NCBI RefSeq assembly: GCF_900102505.1
Contig: NZ_FMVT01000002.1
Coordinates: forward strand, 62,001-126,000
DNA: 64,000 bases
Direction: 5' to 3'
DNA from: Paracoccus tibetensis
GTDB lineage: Bacteria > Pseudomonadota > Alphaproteobacteria > Rhodobacterales > Rhodobacteraceae
Made by a program: the position numbers and the translations under genes. Position 1 is the stretch's first letter, and each line of letters begins with the position of its first letter. Shown one piece after another: positions 8,002 to 16,289 of the stretch. A model generated the notes under the pieces. That model was not told the origin of the DNA, made no database searches, and worked only from the letters and a program-made list of their open reading frames with translations.

Positions 8002-9351
8002 TCAGCCGCGCGCGTCCGCGATCAGCTGGCGCGCGACCTGGTCATGGTTGATCCAGAGGACCGGCCCTGCGGGCGCGCCGAGCTCGTTAAAGATGATCCG
8101 CCCCGTCGCCGCCACGACATGCTGGCTGAGCAGGTCGCTGATCTGGGCCTTGGCGCTCTCGTGCAGCGCGAGGACATCGGCCGAGGTGCCGACGGTCAGC
8201 TCGGCCTGTTCGGGGCTGTTGGCGCGCGGCCACGAGGCCGGGTCGAAGAACGGCTGCATCGTCTCGTGATCCAGATAGGCGGTGACCTTGGCGAGCAGGT
8301 CGTCCAGCTCGGCCCCCTCCTTCAGAAGGTCCGCGCAATCCTGCCAGAGGCTCTCGGTCCAGTCGCCGCCGCCCTCCTTCTTCAGCGCCAGCAGCAGCGG
8401 CATCAACGACAGCTCGATCCCGGCGAAGACGTCCGAGGAATTCGTGCGGATCTCGGGGCAGTTGAAGACCGTGGCCATCACGCCTTCGGCCCAGGCCTCC
8501 TCGGCGATCCGCTCGAGCCGCATCTTGGCATAGCCCTGCGTGTAGTTCGGGTAGGTCTGCCAGCGGTAGCCATCGCCGATCAGCACCTCGGTCCCGTGAT
8601 AGCCGTAGGCGCTGTAGCGCACCTGCCCGCCCGAGGCCGTGATGCGCGCGCGCAGCGCCGCGCTGCCCTCGATGAGATAGGCGAAGGTGTTGGCCGAGAC
8701 CTCGTCGAAGTTCTGCAGCAGCATCTTGCCGAGATCGCTGTTGACCAGGTCGTCCGAGGACATGTGGCGCGCGCCGCGCCCCTTGTAGATGCGGTTCGCG
8801 ATGACGAGGAACACCTTGGACTTCGGGATGCCGCCCGCCATGGTATGGGCGAAGATCACGTTGCGCCCGTCCGGGATCATCCCGTCAAGCTCGGCCATCA
8901 CCTTGTCGAGCGTGGTCCTGAACCGCTCGACGCCGCGCTGCCGGCACGCCTCGACATGCGCCCAGTCCAGCTTGTCGTCCTTCCAGGTCTCGATCGTCAT
9001 GCGGTTCAGCAGTTCGGTCGGCGTCGGGCTGCCCTCGGGCGCGTCCTGGTCGAACCCCGCCATCAGCGGCGCGTTCACGATGCGCCCGCCGAGATTCGCC
9101 TCGGCCTCGGCCAGCTCCGCCTCGGTCAGCGCGCGCAGGCGGCCGGCCTCGTCGCGGCGGCCGACGGTGATGCCGAGGATCTGCATCCCGGCCTTGCGCG
9201 CCTCGTCCACAAGCCCCGTGGCGTAGCCTCGTCCGAAAAGCTCGCCGAAGAGGACGAAGACGTCGCCTTCCCCGAACAGCGTGTTCTCGTTCATGGCGGT
9301 CTGCGGCGTGGGGCGCTTCATGGGGTCCTGCGGCGTTGCTTCATGTGACAT
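8002..9351 (-). CDS. Conserved protein, possibly FabMG-type enoyl-ACP reductase
   Basis: Protein of about 449 residues. I match it only loosely, from memory, to proteins labelled 'enoyl ACP reductase FabMG family'. It begins with NTLFGEGDVFVLFGELFGRGYATGLV, an alpha/beta start resembling a nucleotide-binding fold with a G-x-G-x-x-x-G-like run. A conserved-looking block, NVIFAHTMAGGIPKSKVF, sits near residue 185, followed later by YGYHGTEVLIGDG and TVFNCPEIRTNSSDVFAGIE. There is no signal peptide or membrane span. Start ATG 9351 is chosen; 9321 and 9294 are alternatives. It lies 90 bases downstream of an ABC permease on the same strand. Biochemical role is uncertain, so the enzyme name is tentative. 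Confidence 0.5.
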   Translation of the reverse strand: MSHEATPQDPMKRPTPQTAMNENTLFGEGDVFVLFGELFGRGYATGLVDEARKAGMQILGITVGRRDEAGRLRALTEAELAEAEANLGGRIVNAPLMAGFDQDAPEGSPTPTELLNRMTIETWKDDKLDWAHVEACRQRGVERFRTTLDKVMAELDGMIPDGRNVIFAHTMAGGIPKSKVFLVIANRIYKGRGARHMSSDDLVNSDLGKMLLQNFDEVSANTFAYLIEGSAALRARITASGGQVRYSAYGYHGTEVLIGDGYRWQTYPNYTQGYAKMRLERIAEEAWAEGVMATVFNCPEIRTNSSDVFAGIELSLMPLLLALKKEGGGDWTESLWQDCADLLKEGAELDDLLAKVTAYLDHETMQPFFDPASWPRANSPEQAELTVGTSADVLALHESAKAQISDLLSQHVVAATGRIIFNELGAPAGPVLWINHDQVARQLIADARG

Positions 9352-9441
9352 GGCTCTGGCCCTAGCAGAGTCCGAGACGGAAGACACCACGTCACAGACG
9401 CTGCTGCAAGAGCATCCGGCGGAAGGGCGGGCGCAGCCGGG

Positions 9442-10203
9442 TCAGGCGGGGCTGCGATCCGCCCAGCCCGCGAAGACCCGCTCGAGCGCGACGACGATGT
9501 AGTAGAGCACGATCCCCAGGAAGGCCAAGGCGATCAGCACCGCGAACATCAGCGGGTAGTCCGAGTTGATGCGCCCGCTGTCGAACAGCGCGCCGAGGCC
9601 GCGTCCGTGGGGCGAGACGATCTCCATCAGGTTGGTGCCGATGAAGGCCAGCGTCACGGCGACCTTCAGCGCGCCGAAGAACTCGGGCAGGGTCTTCGGC
9701 AGCGCGATCTTCCAGAAGATGGTCAGCTTGCTGGCGCCGAGCGAGCGCAGGATGTCGCGGTATTCCGGCTCCAGCGTCGAGAGGCCGATCGAGACCGAGA
9801 CGGCGATGGGAAAGAAGCTGATGAGGAAGGCGATGAGCACCGTGTTGAAGTCGTGCTGGCCGACGAACATCAGCGCGATGATCGGCACGACGGTCGCCTT
9901 CGGGACGGCGTTGAAGCCCACCAGCAGCGGGTAAAGGGCGTCGCGCATGGTGCGCGAGAACCCCATCACCACGCCGAGCGCCGTGCCGAAGATCACGGCA
10001 AGGATCAGCCCGGCGACGGTGCGCCAGAGGGTCTGCCAGCCCATCTCGATGAACAGCCAGCGGAAGCGCCAATAGGCCGGCGGCAGGTCCGAGGGCGCGG
10101 CCATGCGGTAGCGCGGCCAGCCGTTGAACCAGACGAGGAACTCCCAGAACAGCAGGAACAGGACGATGGCGACCAGCGGGACGGCGATCTTGCGGGCGCT
10201 CAT
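9442..10203 (-). CDS. ABC transporter permease, TauC/SsuC/ThiX type
   Basis: Inner-membrane permease of 253 residues with about six helices. The EAA loop that docks the ATPase is visible as LRSLGASKLTIFWKIALPKT near residue 150. It belongs to the BPD_transp_1 family used for nitrate, sulfonate, taurine, and thiamine-precursor import. The start overlaps the ATPase stop by four bases. Together with the adjacent ATPase and binding protein it makes a complete importer. Substrate cannot be deduced from the permease alone. Confidence 0.88.
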   Translation of the reverse strand: MSARKIAVPLVAIVLFLLFWEFLVWFNGWPRYRMAAPSDLPPAYWRFRWLFIEMGWQTLWRTVAGLILAVIFGTALGVVMGFSRTMRDALYPLLVGFNAVPKATVVPIIALMFVGQHDFNTVLIAFLISFFPIAVSVSIGLSTLEPEYRDILRSLGASKLTIFWKIALPKTLPEFFGALKVAVTLAFIGTNLMEIVSPHGRGLGALFDSGRINSDYPLMFAVLIALAFLGIVLYYIVVALERVFAGWADRSPA

Positions 10204-10988
10204 GCGGCGGCCTCGTGCCGGCCCTGCGCGATCTGGATCTGGTGGCGCAGAAGGTTCAGCCGGTCGGCCGCCTCGGGCGTATAAAGGTCGTCCAGCGTCC
10301 GCCCGGTCCCGCCCGGCACGTCCATGCGGTATTGCGCCGTCGCGGGGCGGCCCGAGAGGACGATCACCTCGTCGGCCAGGAAGATCGACTCGCGCAGGTC
10401 ATGGGTGATGAGCAGCGTGGTGAACGGCTCCTCGCGGCGCAGGGCGTGCATGGTCTGCCACAGATCCTCGCGCGTGAACGCGTCGAGCGCGCCGAAGGGC
10501 TCGTCGAGGATCAGCACCTCGGGCTTGTGCACGATCGCGCGGCAGAGCGAGGCGCGCTGGCGCATGCCGCCCGACAGCTCGGAGGGGCGCTTGGCCTCGA
10601 AGCCCTCGAGGCCAACCAGCGCCAGCAGCTCGCGCGCCCGTGCCTCGCGGTCCCGGCGCGCCATGCGTGGGGCGACGATCTCCAGCGGCAGGATCACGTT
10701 GTCGAGGATCGAGCGCCATTCCAGCAGCACCGGGTTCTGGAACGCCATCCCCACGGTCGAGCGGGGGCCGCGCACCGGCTCGCCGTGCAGGAAGACCTCG
10801 CCCCGGTCGGGCTTCATCAGCCCCGCGATGAGCCGCGTCAGCGTGGACTTCCCGCAGCCCGACGGCCCGACGACGGCGCAGAACGCCCCCGTCGGGATTG
10901 CCAGCGACAGATCGTTCAGCACGGGCAGCGGGCCGGCAGGCGTCTTGTAGGCATGGGTCACATGCCTGATCTCGACCGTGTTCTGCAT
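10200..10988 (-). CDS. ABC transporter ATP-binding protein, TauB/SsuB type
   Basis: Cytoplasmic ATPase of 262 residues energising the importer. Walker A is GPSGCGKST near residue 42, Q-loop AFQNPVLLEWRS, signature LSGGMRQR, Walker B VLILDEPFGALD, and switch His in LLITHDLRE. The sequence is closest in style to nitrate/sulfonate/taurine-type ATPases. It starts six bases after the binding-protein stop and overlaps the permease start by four bases, so the three genes form one transcription unit in the order binding protein, ATPase, permease. Confidence 0.92.
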   Translation of the reverse strand: MQNTVEIRHVTHAYKTPAGPLPVLNDLSLAIPTGAFCAVVGPSGCGKSTLTRLIAGLMKPDRGEVFLHGEPVRGPRSTVGMAFQNPVLLEWRSILDNVILPLEIVAPRMARRDREARARELLALVGLEGFEAKRPSELSGGMRQRASLCRAIVHKPEVLILDEPFGALDAFTREDLWQTMHALRREEPFTTLLITHDLRESIFLADEVIVLSGRPATAQYRMDVPGGTGRTLDDLYTPEAADRLNLLRHQIQIAQGRHEAAA

Positions 10989-10994
10989 CCCTCG

Positions 10995-12002
10995 TTACTG
11001 CATCGACAGGCTGCCGTCATCCGGCAGCCAGGCATCGCTGAAGTAGAGCGCAGGATCGGGATCGTTCTGGAACTCGTAGGTCAGCTTGATCTGCTCGACC
11101 GCGTTGGCCATCCGGTCCGGGTCGATATTGCCCATCCCGTTCTCCATGACCCAATCGGTCATGACGTTGGTCTCCATCGCCAGTTGCAGACGCTCCAGCT
11201 CCAGCGCGGCATCCATGCCCGGGTTGCGGCCGGTCAGCGCCTCGATGGCGGCCTCGGGATCGGCGGCGGTCGCCTTCCAGCCCTCGGCCACGGCGCGCAA
11301 GAAGCCGGTGACCGCCTCGGGGTTGGCCTCGGCGAAGTCCGTGTTCACGATGACCGCGTTGCCATAAAGGTCCACGCCGTGATCGGCCATCAGGATGACC
11401 GAGATGTCATCCTCGGGCACGCCGAGCCGCTTGGTGTTCAGGAACGAGGTGAAGGAGAAGCCCGTCACGGCCGCGACCTGCCCCTCGGCCAGCATCGGCT
11501 CGCGGGTCGGAAAGCCCACCGGCTCGACCGTGATCTGGTCCATGTCCAGATCGTTCTCGGCCGCGAAGATCGGGAACTGCGCCCAGGCTCCGTCGGGCGG
11601 CGGCGCGCCGAGGGTCTTGCCCATCAGGTCCGCCGGCGCCTCGACGCCGAGCGACTTGCGCCCGATCACCGCGAAGGCGGGCTTGTCGTAGATCATCATC
11701 GCCGCGATCACCGGCGCGCCGGGGTTCTGGTCGAGGAACCGCACGAGGCTGTTGATGTCGGCGAAGCCCACCGGGAAGGCGCCCGTCGCGACCTTCGGGA
11801 TGGCGTCCAGCGAGCCTTCGCCCGCCGTCACCTCGACCGACAGCCCCTCGGCCTCGAAAAGCCCCTGGTCGACGGCGACGAAATAGGGGGCCGACGGGCC
11901 CTCGAAGCGCCAGTCGAGCGCAAAGGGCATCGCGGTGTCGGCCAGCGCCGCCCCCCCGAGCAGAAGCGTGGCGAGGGCCGTGGCGACGGGTTTGAGCAGC
12001 AT
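10995..12002 (-). CDS. ABC transporter substrate-binding protein, NMT1/SsuA-like
   Basis: Periplasmic binding protein of 335 residues. Residues 1-21 form a signal peptide (MLLKPVATALATLLLGGAALA). The mature part has the NMT1/THI5-like pattern: DWRFEGPSAPYFVAVDQGLFE near the start, then GEGSLDAIPKVATGAFPVGFAD. Such proteins bind sulfonates, taurine, nitrate, pyrimidine or flavin precursors; the exact ligand is not readable. Start ATG 12002 follows AGGAAGG; the longer frame upstream lacks a signal peptide. It heads a three-gene importer operon. Confidence 0.87.
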   Translation of the reverse strand: MLLKPVATALATLLLGGAALADTAMPFALDWRFEGPSAPYFVAVDQGLFEAEGLSVEVTAGEGSLDAIPKVATGAFPVGFADINSLVRFLDQNPGAPVIAAMMIYDKPAFAVIGRKSLGVEAPADLMGKTLGAPPPDGAWAQFPIFAAENDLDMDQITVEPVGFPTREPMLAEGQVAAVTGFSFTSFLNTKRLGVPEDDISVILMADHGVDLYGNAVIVNTDFAEANPEAVTGFLRAVAEGWKATAADPEAAIEALTGRNPGMDAALELERLQLAMETNVMTDWVMENGMGNIDPDRMANAVEQIKLTYEFQNDPDPALYFSDAWLPDDGSLSMQ

Positions 12003-12123
12003 TCGGGAACCTTCCTGAGGGACGTCTTTTGCCGCTATCGTGGGCAGAGCCGCCGGACGCGTCAAGCGCCGAGGCCCTTGTACCAGCCGTGGTTCCGCCG
12101 GACTGCCTCCAAATGTAGCAGAT

Positions 12124-12149
12124 CGGCCGGCGCCGCGTGGCGCCGGCCG
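12124..12149 (-). terminator. Strong hairpin after the GMC oxidoreductase
   Basis: Perfect 11-bp stem CGGCCGGCGCC-GCGT-GGCGCCGGCCG seven bases past the GMC stop codon. It is GC-only and lacks a T-run, so intrinsic termination is likely but may be inefficient. It separates the dehydrogenase operon from the ABC importer. Confidence 0.55.
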
Positions 12150-12155
12150 GAGGTC

Positions 12156-13730
12156 TTACAGATTGCCCGCCGACATCTCGCGCGCGATGTGGTCGGCCTG
12201 CCGGATCGCCAGCGCGACGATGGTCAGGGTCGGGTTCTCGGCCGCGCCGGTGGTGAACTGGCTGCCATCGCTGACGAAGAGGTTCGCGATGTCGTGGGTC
12301 TGGCCCCACTTGTTCACCACCCCGTCCTCGGCCCGCTCGGACATGCGGTTGGTCCCGAGGTTGTGGGTCGAGGGATAGGGCGGCGTCGGCAGCGTCCGCG
12401 TGGCGCCCATCGCGCGGTAGATGGCCTGCCCCCGCTCGTAGGCGTGGTTGCGCATCGCCACGTCGTTCGGGTGGTCGCTGAAATGGACGTTGGCGACCTT
12501 GAGGCCGAACTTGTCCACCGTGTCAGACAGGGTGACGCGGTTCGTCTCCTGCGGCATGTCCTCGCCCACGATCCACATGCCGGCCATGTTCTCGTACTGA
12601 TCGAGCGCGCTGGTGAACTCGCGCCCCCAGCTGCCGGGGTCGAGGAAGGCCGCCATGAAGGGGATGCCGAGGCTCAGCGTCTCCAGCTCGTAGCCGCCGA
12701 CGAAGCCGCGCGAGGGGTCGTGATGCGCCTCGTCCTGGATGATCCCGGCCATGGTCGTGCCGCGCCACATCCGCACGGGCTTCTCGAAGATCCCGTAGAC
12801 CGAGCCGGTGGTGTGCCGCATGTAGTTGCGCCCCACCTGACCCGAGCTGTTCGCAAGCCCGTCCGGGAACATGCTGGAGGCGCTGTTCAGCAGCAGCCGC
12901 GGGCTCTCGAAGGTGTTGCCCGCCACGGCGACGATCCGCGCGGCCTGGAACTGGAGGTTGCCGTCCTTGTCGAAATACTCGACGCCGGTGACGCGGCCCT
13001 CGTCATTGTGCAGGATGCGGGCGACATGGGCATGGTCGCGCACCTCGAGATTGCCGGTCGCCTCGCCCTTCGGGATGTCGGTATATGCGGCCGACCACTT
13101 GGCGCCCCATTTGCAGCCCTGGAAGCAGAAGCCGGTCTGCTGGCAGGCCGGGCGCTCGTCGTTGTCGACGGAGTTGATCGCCATGTGCCCGGTCGAGACG
13201 CGGCTGTAGCCGACGGCCTTCGCGCCCGCCTCGAAGACCTTGTAGTTGTTGTTGCCCGGCAGGCCGGGGAAGTTGCCGGTGCGGGTCACGCCCAGCTTCG
13301 CCTCGGCCTTCTCGTACCAGGGCGCCATCTCGGCATGATCGATCGGCCAGTCCAGAAGGTTCGCCCCCTCGACCGCGCCGTAGGTGGTCAGCGCCTTCCA
13401 CTCATGCTCCTGAAAGCGGATCGAGGCACCCGCCCAGTGGGTCGTCGTGCCGCCCACGGCCTTCACGATCCAGGCCGGCAGGCCGCTGAAATCGCGCGCC
13501 ACGCGCCAGTCGCCGCTGGTCGTGCGCGGGTCGGTCCAGGCCAGCTGGCCGAAGCTTTCCCATTCGTCGTTGATGTAGTCCTCGGGCAGGTAGCGCCCGC
13601 CCGCCTCCAGCGCCACGACCTTGACGCCCTTCTGCGCCAGCTCGTTGGCCAGGACCCCGCCGCCCGCGCCGGTGCCGATGATGACGACCACGCTGTCGTC
13701 GGTCAGTTCGAATTTTGCCGCCGTTGCCAT
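12156..13730 (-). CDS. GMC-family FAD dehydrogenase, large subunit
   Basis: FAD-dependent oxidoreductase of 524 residues, like the large subunit of membrane-bound gluconate or related sugar dehydrogenases. The N-terminal FAD motif is IIGTGAGGGVLANELAQKG (about 16-34), followed by VGGTTTHWAGAS. The C-terminal block has HNLGTNRM, then NLFVSDGSQFTTGAAENPTLTI, with a His/Asn-type active site. It has no signal peptide of its own. The adjacent small subunit carries a Tat signal, and in this enzyme class the large subunit is exported with it. Start ATG 13730 follows GAGGAGGCGGAC. The usual cytochrome c subunit is not adjacent. Sugar specificity is unknown. Confidence 0.85.
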   Translation of the reverse strand: MATAAKFELTDDSVVVIIGTGAGGGVLANELAQKGVKVVALEAGGRYLPEDYINDEWESFGQLAWTDPRTTSGDWRVARDFSGLPAWIVKAVGGTTTHWAGASIRFQEHEWKALTTYGAVEGANLLDWPIDHAEMAPWYEKAEAKLGVTRTGNFPGLPGNNNYKVFEAGAKAVGYSRVSTGHMAINSVDNDERPACQQTGFCFQGCKWGAKWSAAYTDIPKGEATGNLEVRDHAHVARILHNDEGRVTGVEYFDKDGNLQFQAARIVAVAGNTFESPRLLLNSASSMFPDGLANSSGQVGRNYMRHTTGSVYGIFEKPVRMWRGTTMAGIIQDEAHHDPSRGFVGGYELETLSLGIPFMAAFLDPGSWGREFTSALDQYENMAGMWIVGEDMPQETNRVTLSDTVDKFGLKVANVHFSDHPNDVAMRNHAYERGQAIYRAMGATRTLPTPPYPSTHNLGTNRMSERAEDGVVNKWGQTHDIANLFVSDGSQFTTGAAENPTLTIVALAIRQADHIAREMSAGNL

Positions 13731-13740
13731 GTCCGCCTCC

Positions 13741-14262
13741 TCAAAGCCAGTCGATGTCGTCGAAACCGCGGTACATGTAACCGCCCTGCGAGAAGCTCTC
13801 GCCCTCGTATCCGAAGATCGGCCACACATCTTTCTGGTTGTAGAGCCCGGTCACGAGGCCCCCGCGCACCGTCTGGAAGAAGTCGCTCTCCTCGATGCTG
13901 CGCAGGATGGCGACGCGGTCGGCTTCCCACCCGGCGCCAAGGTAGCTGTCGAACCCCGCCTCGCGGGCGGCGGCGTCCAGCGCCTCGATCCCGGCGGCGA
14001 CCATCTGCGCCTGTTCGGGGCTGTCGTAGCCCTTGATCGCGACGGCGTAGAAGCGGTCGCCGATCCGGTCGTGGGGATAGATGTCGCGCGCCATCTGCAG
14101 CAGCGTCGCCATCTGCTGCTCGGTGACGTTTCGCACCTCGACGGCCCAGGCTCCGTTGGGCGCGGCGATGAAGCCGGCCCCCGTGACGGCCAGCGCCCCG
14201 GCCGCCACGGCGCGGCTCAGCAGCGCGCGCCGGGTCAGCCCCTGTTTCCTCAGTTCCTGCAT
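13741..14262 (-). CDS. Gluconate 2-dehydrogenase subunit 3 family protein (Tat signal)
   Basis: Small subunit of 173 residues. The N-terminus has a twin-arginine signal (LTRRALLSR followed by a hydrophobic stretch ending near residue 40), marking export of the folded enzyme. The body contains ARDIYPHDRIGDRFYAVAI and DIDWL at the end, typical of the GluDH subunit 3 family. Start ATG 14262 follows GGGGAGGAGGACC. It precedes the FAD subunit by only ten bases, so the two are produced together. The Tat signal presumably carries both subunits to the periplasm. Confidence 0.83.
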   Translation of the reverse strand: MQELRKQGLTRRALLSRAVAAGALAVTGAGFIAAPNGAWAVEVRNVTEQQMATLLQMARDIYPHDRIGDRFYAVAIKGYDSPEQAQMVAAGIEALDAAAREAGFDSYLGAGWEADRVAILRSIEESDFFQTVRGGLVTGLYNQKDVWPIFGYEGESFSQGGYMYRGFDDIDWL

Positions 14263-14315
14263 GGGTCCTCCTCCCCTTGATTGTTGCGCCCGGCCCTCCC
14301 CCAAGGGCAGGCGCG

Positions 14316-14711
14316 TTACTTGTAGCGGCCTGCCCTTTGCAGGACCTCGATCTCGTACCCGTCCGGGTCCTTGATGAAGAAGAAGCGGGCGATCACCTCG
14401 CCGCCGGGCGCGAAATCGACCAGCTTGCGCGGCGCGAAGCCGGCATCCAGCATGCGCGCATGTTCCGCGTCCACGTCATCGACGGAAAAGGCGACATGGC
14501 CGTAGCCGTCGCCGAGGTTGTAAGGCTCGGTCCGGCCCTTGTTCACGGTCAGCTCCAGCTCGGTCGCGCTTTCGGCGTTGGCGAGGTAGATCAGCGTGAA
14601 GCTCTCGAAATCCAGCCGCTCGGCGACCTTCAGGCCGAAGGCGCGGTCGTAGAAATCGACCGAGGCCGCCTCGTCCAGAACGCGGATCATCGAGTGGATA
14701 TACTTGGCCAT
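14316..14711 (-). CDS. gloA: Glyoxalase I / lactoylglutathione lyase-type VOC protein
   Basis: Metal-dependent enzyme of 131 residues made of two VOC-fold modules. Likely metal ligands are His6 in KYIHSMIRV, Glu in TELELTVN, His in GHVAFSV and Glu in DGYEIEVLQ, the layout of GloA, which converts the methylglyoxal-glutathione adduct to lactoylglutathione. The GGEVIARFFFIKDPDGYEIE block is typical. Start follows AAGGGGGCC. It lies upstream of, and on the same strand as, the GMC operon with a 53-base gap. Other VOC functions cannot be excluded, but the match to GloA is close. Confidence 0.8.
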   Translation of the reverse strand: MAKYIHSMIRVLDEAASVDFYDRAFGLKVAERLDFESFTLIYLANAESATELELTVNKGRTEPYNLGDGYGHVAFSVDDVDAEHARMLDAGFAPRKLVDFAPGGEVIARFFFIKDPDGYEIEVLQRAGRYK

Positions 14712-14770
14712 GAGGCCCCCTTGTCGTGACTGTCCTGAGAATCAGCCTAAGGGGCGCGGGCGCGGCAGGG

Positions 14771-14788
14771 GTAGTATCAGGCTACTAC
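14771..14788. other. Inverted repeat GTAGTA-N6-TACTAC
   Basis: Perfect 6-bp arms around TCAGGC, just past the end of the ribbon-helix-helix gene and about 60 bases upstream of gloA. It could be a weak terminator or an operator for gloA; no T-run follows it. Confidence 0.35.
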
Positions 14789-14800
14789 AGGCGCGAAATC

Positions 14801-15094
14801 CTACTCGGCCGCGATGGCGGTGATGCGCGGCGCCTGTTCTTCGCCAAGGTGGATCGTGCAGGCGCAGCGCAGAAGCGAGGTGAAGTTGCGGGCCTCGCCA
14901 TGCAGCTCGAGCACCTCGGCATGCAGCTTCGAGATGAAGGCCGGGGTGCTGACCCCCTCGCGCGCGGCGATCTGGTCGAGGATGCCCCAGAAGGCCCGTT
15001 CCAGCCGGATCGAGGTGGACTGCCCGTTGAGGCGCAGCCGGCGGGTGACGGTCTCGTAGCGGTCGGGATGCTGTCCTGCGAAGATCTGGCACAT
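14801..15094 (-). CDS. Ribbon-helix-helix domain protein
   Basis: Small protein of 97 residues. The central part, NGQSTSIRLERAFWGILDQIAAREGVSTPAFISKL split over residues ~24-58, fits the RHH_4-type ribbon-helix-helix fold: a beta-strand with polar faces, then two helices. Proteins of this group are common single-copy genes in Rhodobacterales and are presumed DNA binding, but targets are unknown. The N-terminal MCQIFAGQHPDRYETVTRRL is family-like. It lies on the same strand as the NDUFS4-like gene, 113 bases downstream of it. Confidence 0.75.
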   Translation of the reverse strand: MCQIFAGQHPDRYETVTRRLRLNGQSTSIRLERAFWGILDQIAAREGVSTPAFISKLHAEVLELHGEARNFTSLLRCACTIHLGEEQAPRITAIAAE

Positions 15095-15207
15095 CAGCTT
15101 GATCTCTGGCCTTGGGTCCGGGCGACCAGATTGCGCCGATCCCGCGCCAAAATCAACGCCGCCCGGACGGGACGGCGCTCACACTTTCGTCGCTGGAGGG
15201 GGCGGCC

Positions 15208-15519
15208 TCAGTGGGTCCAGGGCATCCGCCGGTCGGTCGCGAAATTCTCGCCATAGCCGCGCGGGCGCACGTTCGGGGCGCGGCGGTGCGGCACCTGCAC
15301 GACATAGTCCAGCTTGTGCTCGCGCGCGTAATCCTCGGCCTGCTTCAGCGTGTCGAAGCGCAGACGGACCTGCGCCTGCGTGTCGCGGCTGCTGGTCCAG
15401 CCCATCAGCGGGTCCAGCTCGCGCGAATCCTTGGGCGGGAACTCCAGCACCCATTTCCGGCTGCGGGCGCTGCCCGACTGCATCGCGTTGCGGGAAGGCT
15501 GGTAGATGCGCACGGTCAT
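15208..15519 (-). CDS. NDUFS4-like complex I accessory protein
   Basis: Protein of 103 residues matching the ETC complex I NDUFS4 (18 kDa) family. It has an [14 protein letters not shown]-terminus, [19 protein letters not shown], then a strand-rich middle and the C-terminal [15 protein letters not shown] tail. The family is known as an accessory subunit of respiratory complex I in alphaproteobacteria (as in Paracoccus) and mitochondria, bound on the matrix/cytoplasmic side. The nuo operon is not in this window. A promoter candidate sits about 30-60 bases upstream. Confidence 0.85.
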   Translation of the reverse strand: MTVRIYQPSRNAMQSGSARSRKWVLEFPPKDSRELDPLMGWTSSRDTQAQVRLRFDTLKQAEDYAREHKLDYVVQVPHRRAPNVRPRGYGENFATDRRMPWTH

Positions 15520-15548
15520 GCGGCTCGTCCTCTGGCTGATCCGACCGA

Positions 15549-15577
15549 GTTATGTGGAAAAGCCGCGTCCGGTTCAA
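15549..15577 (-). promoter_or_regulatory. Sigma-70-type promoter candidate for the NDUFS4-like gene
   Basis: On the minus strand TTGAAC is followed after 17 bases by CATAAC, about 30 bases before the start codon. Spacing is ideal; the -10 box is a moderate match. Confidence 0.45.
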
Positions 15578-15608
15578 GCCCCCTGGCCGCGGATGCGGCG
15601 CCGCCGCG

Positions 15609-15935
15609 TCAGTCGGCCGCCTGAGGCGCAAGCCGCACCGAGGGCGTGAAGGCGCCCGACAGCTCGGCCGCGCCGCCCTGCTTGTCCATGACGCAGACCA
15701 TCACGGCGCCCGCTTCCGGTCCTTCGCTCACGTGCAGCAGCGCGATCCCGTAGCTTTCGCTGCCGAAGGGATCGACCGAGATGTCGGCCGCCGCACCCTC
15801 GGGCAGAAGGGCGAGGCAGGCCGCCTCGGTGCGGTCGCGGAACTCCTGCCACGCCTCTTCCGTTGAGGCGAAAGCCGCGCCGCCGGCCGCTGCCACGATA
15901 CCTGCCGCCAGAAGACCCTTGATCCGCATCGACAT
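15609..15935 (-). CDS. Small exported hypothetical protein
   Basis: Protein of 108 residues with a probable signal peptide (about residues 1-23, ending AAFA before STEEAWQEF). The mature part has two cysteines (CLALLPEG and MVCVMDKQG) that might form a disulfide, and a short strand-rich C-terminus. I do not recognise a family. It stands alone between the NDUFS4-like gene and the divergent I78-type lipoprotein gene. A periplasmic role is inferred only from the leader. Confidence 0.6.
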   Translation of the reverse strand: MSMRIKGLLAAGIVAAAGGAAFASTEEAWQEFRDRTEAACLALLPEGAAADISVDPFGSESYGIALLHVSEGPEAGAVMVCVMDKQGGAAELSGAFTPSVRLAPQAAD

Positions 15936-16010
15936 GCTGCCGCCCCTTCCGAAAAGACCGACGGTGAAGCTGGCACAGAACCGGCTCCGACATCAAGAAG
16001 GTGATCCGAG

Positions 16011-16289
16011 ATGACACGACACCTGCGCCACCTGCCGCCCCTGCTTGCCGCGACGCTGCTCGTCTCGGCCTGCGCGGCTGGCCCCTCCTACACCGTCGCC
16101 GCCACGCGATGCGATCCCGCCCAGCACCAGGCGCTGGTCGGGCGCAACATCGGCGAGACCTTCCTGCCCCCCTCGCTTCGCGTGCGCGAGATCTCTCCGG
16201 GGCAGATGGTCACGCAGGATTACGACCCGGCGCGGCTGAACATCTTCATGGACGTGAAGGGCTGGATCGGCCGCGTCAGCTGCGGCTGA
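16011..16289 (+). CDS. I78-family peptidase inhibitor lipoprotein
   Basis: Small lipoprotein of 92 residues. Residues 1-21 form a signal ending in the lipobox LVSAC, so Cys21 is the probable lipidated residue. The rest fits the I78 (elastase inhibitor-like) family: a Cys, the conserved LVGRNIGETFLP segment, a V-x-x-Y-D-P-A-R-L-N motif, and a closing Cys in RVSCG. It probably sits in the periplasm or on the outer membrane. The gene ends directly against the uvrB stop (no bases between), so the two genes converge without a spacer. Confidence 0.75.
   Translation: MTRHLRHLPPLLAATLLVSACAAGPSYTVAATRCDPAQHQALVGRNIGETFLPPSLRVREISPGQMVTQDYDPARLNIFMDVKGWIGRVSCG

Noticed and set aside
12003..12155. Possible thiamine riboswitch before the NMT1-like binding protein
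   Set aside because: No CTGAGA-type THI core is present; the only strong structure is the terminator-like hairpin of the GMC gene.
10215..14036. 1273-codon open frame on the plus strand
   Set aside because: It is antisense to the ABC importer, GMC and subunit 3 genes, which have clear families and ribosome sites. Its composition (Arg, His, Gln, Val-rich) is that of a high-GC shadow frame.
15560..15600. GGTTCAAGCC, resembling a tRNA T-loop
   Set aside because: No acceptor, D or anticodon arms can be folded around it, and it overlaps a likely promoter.
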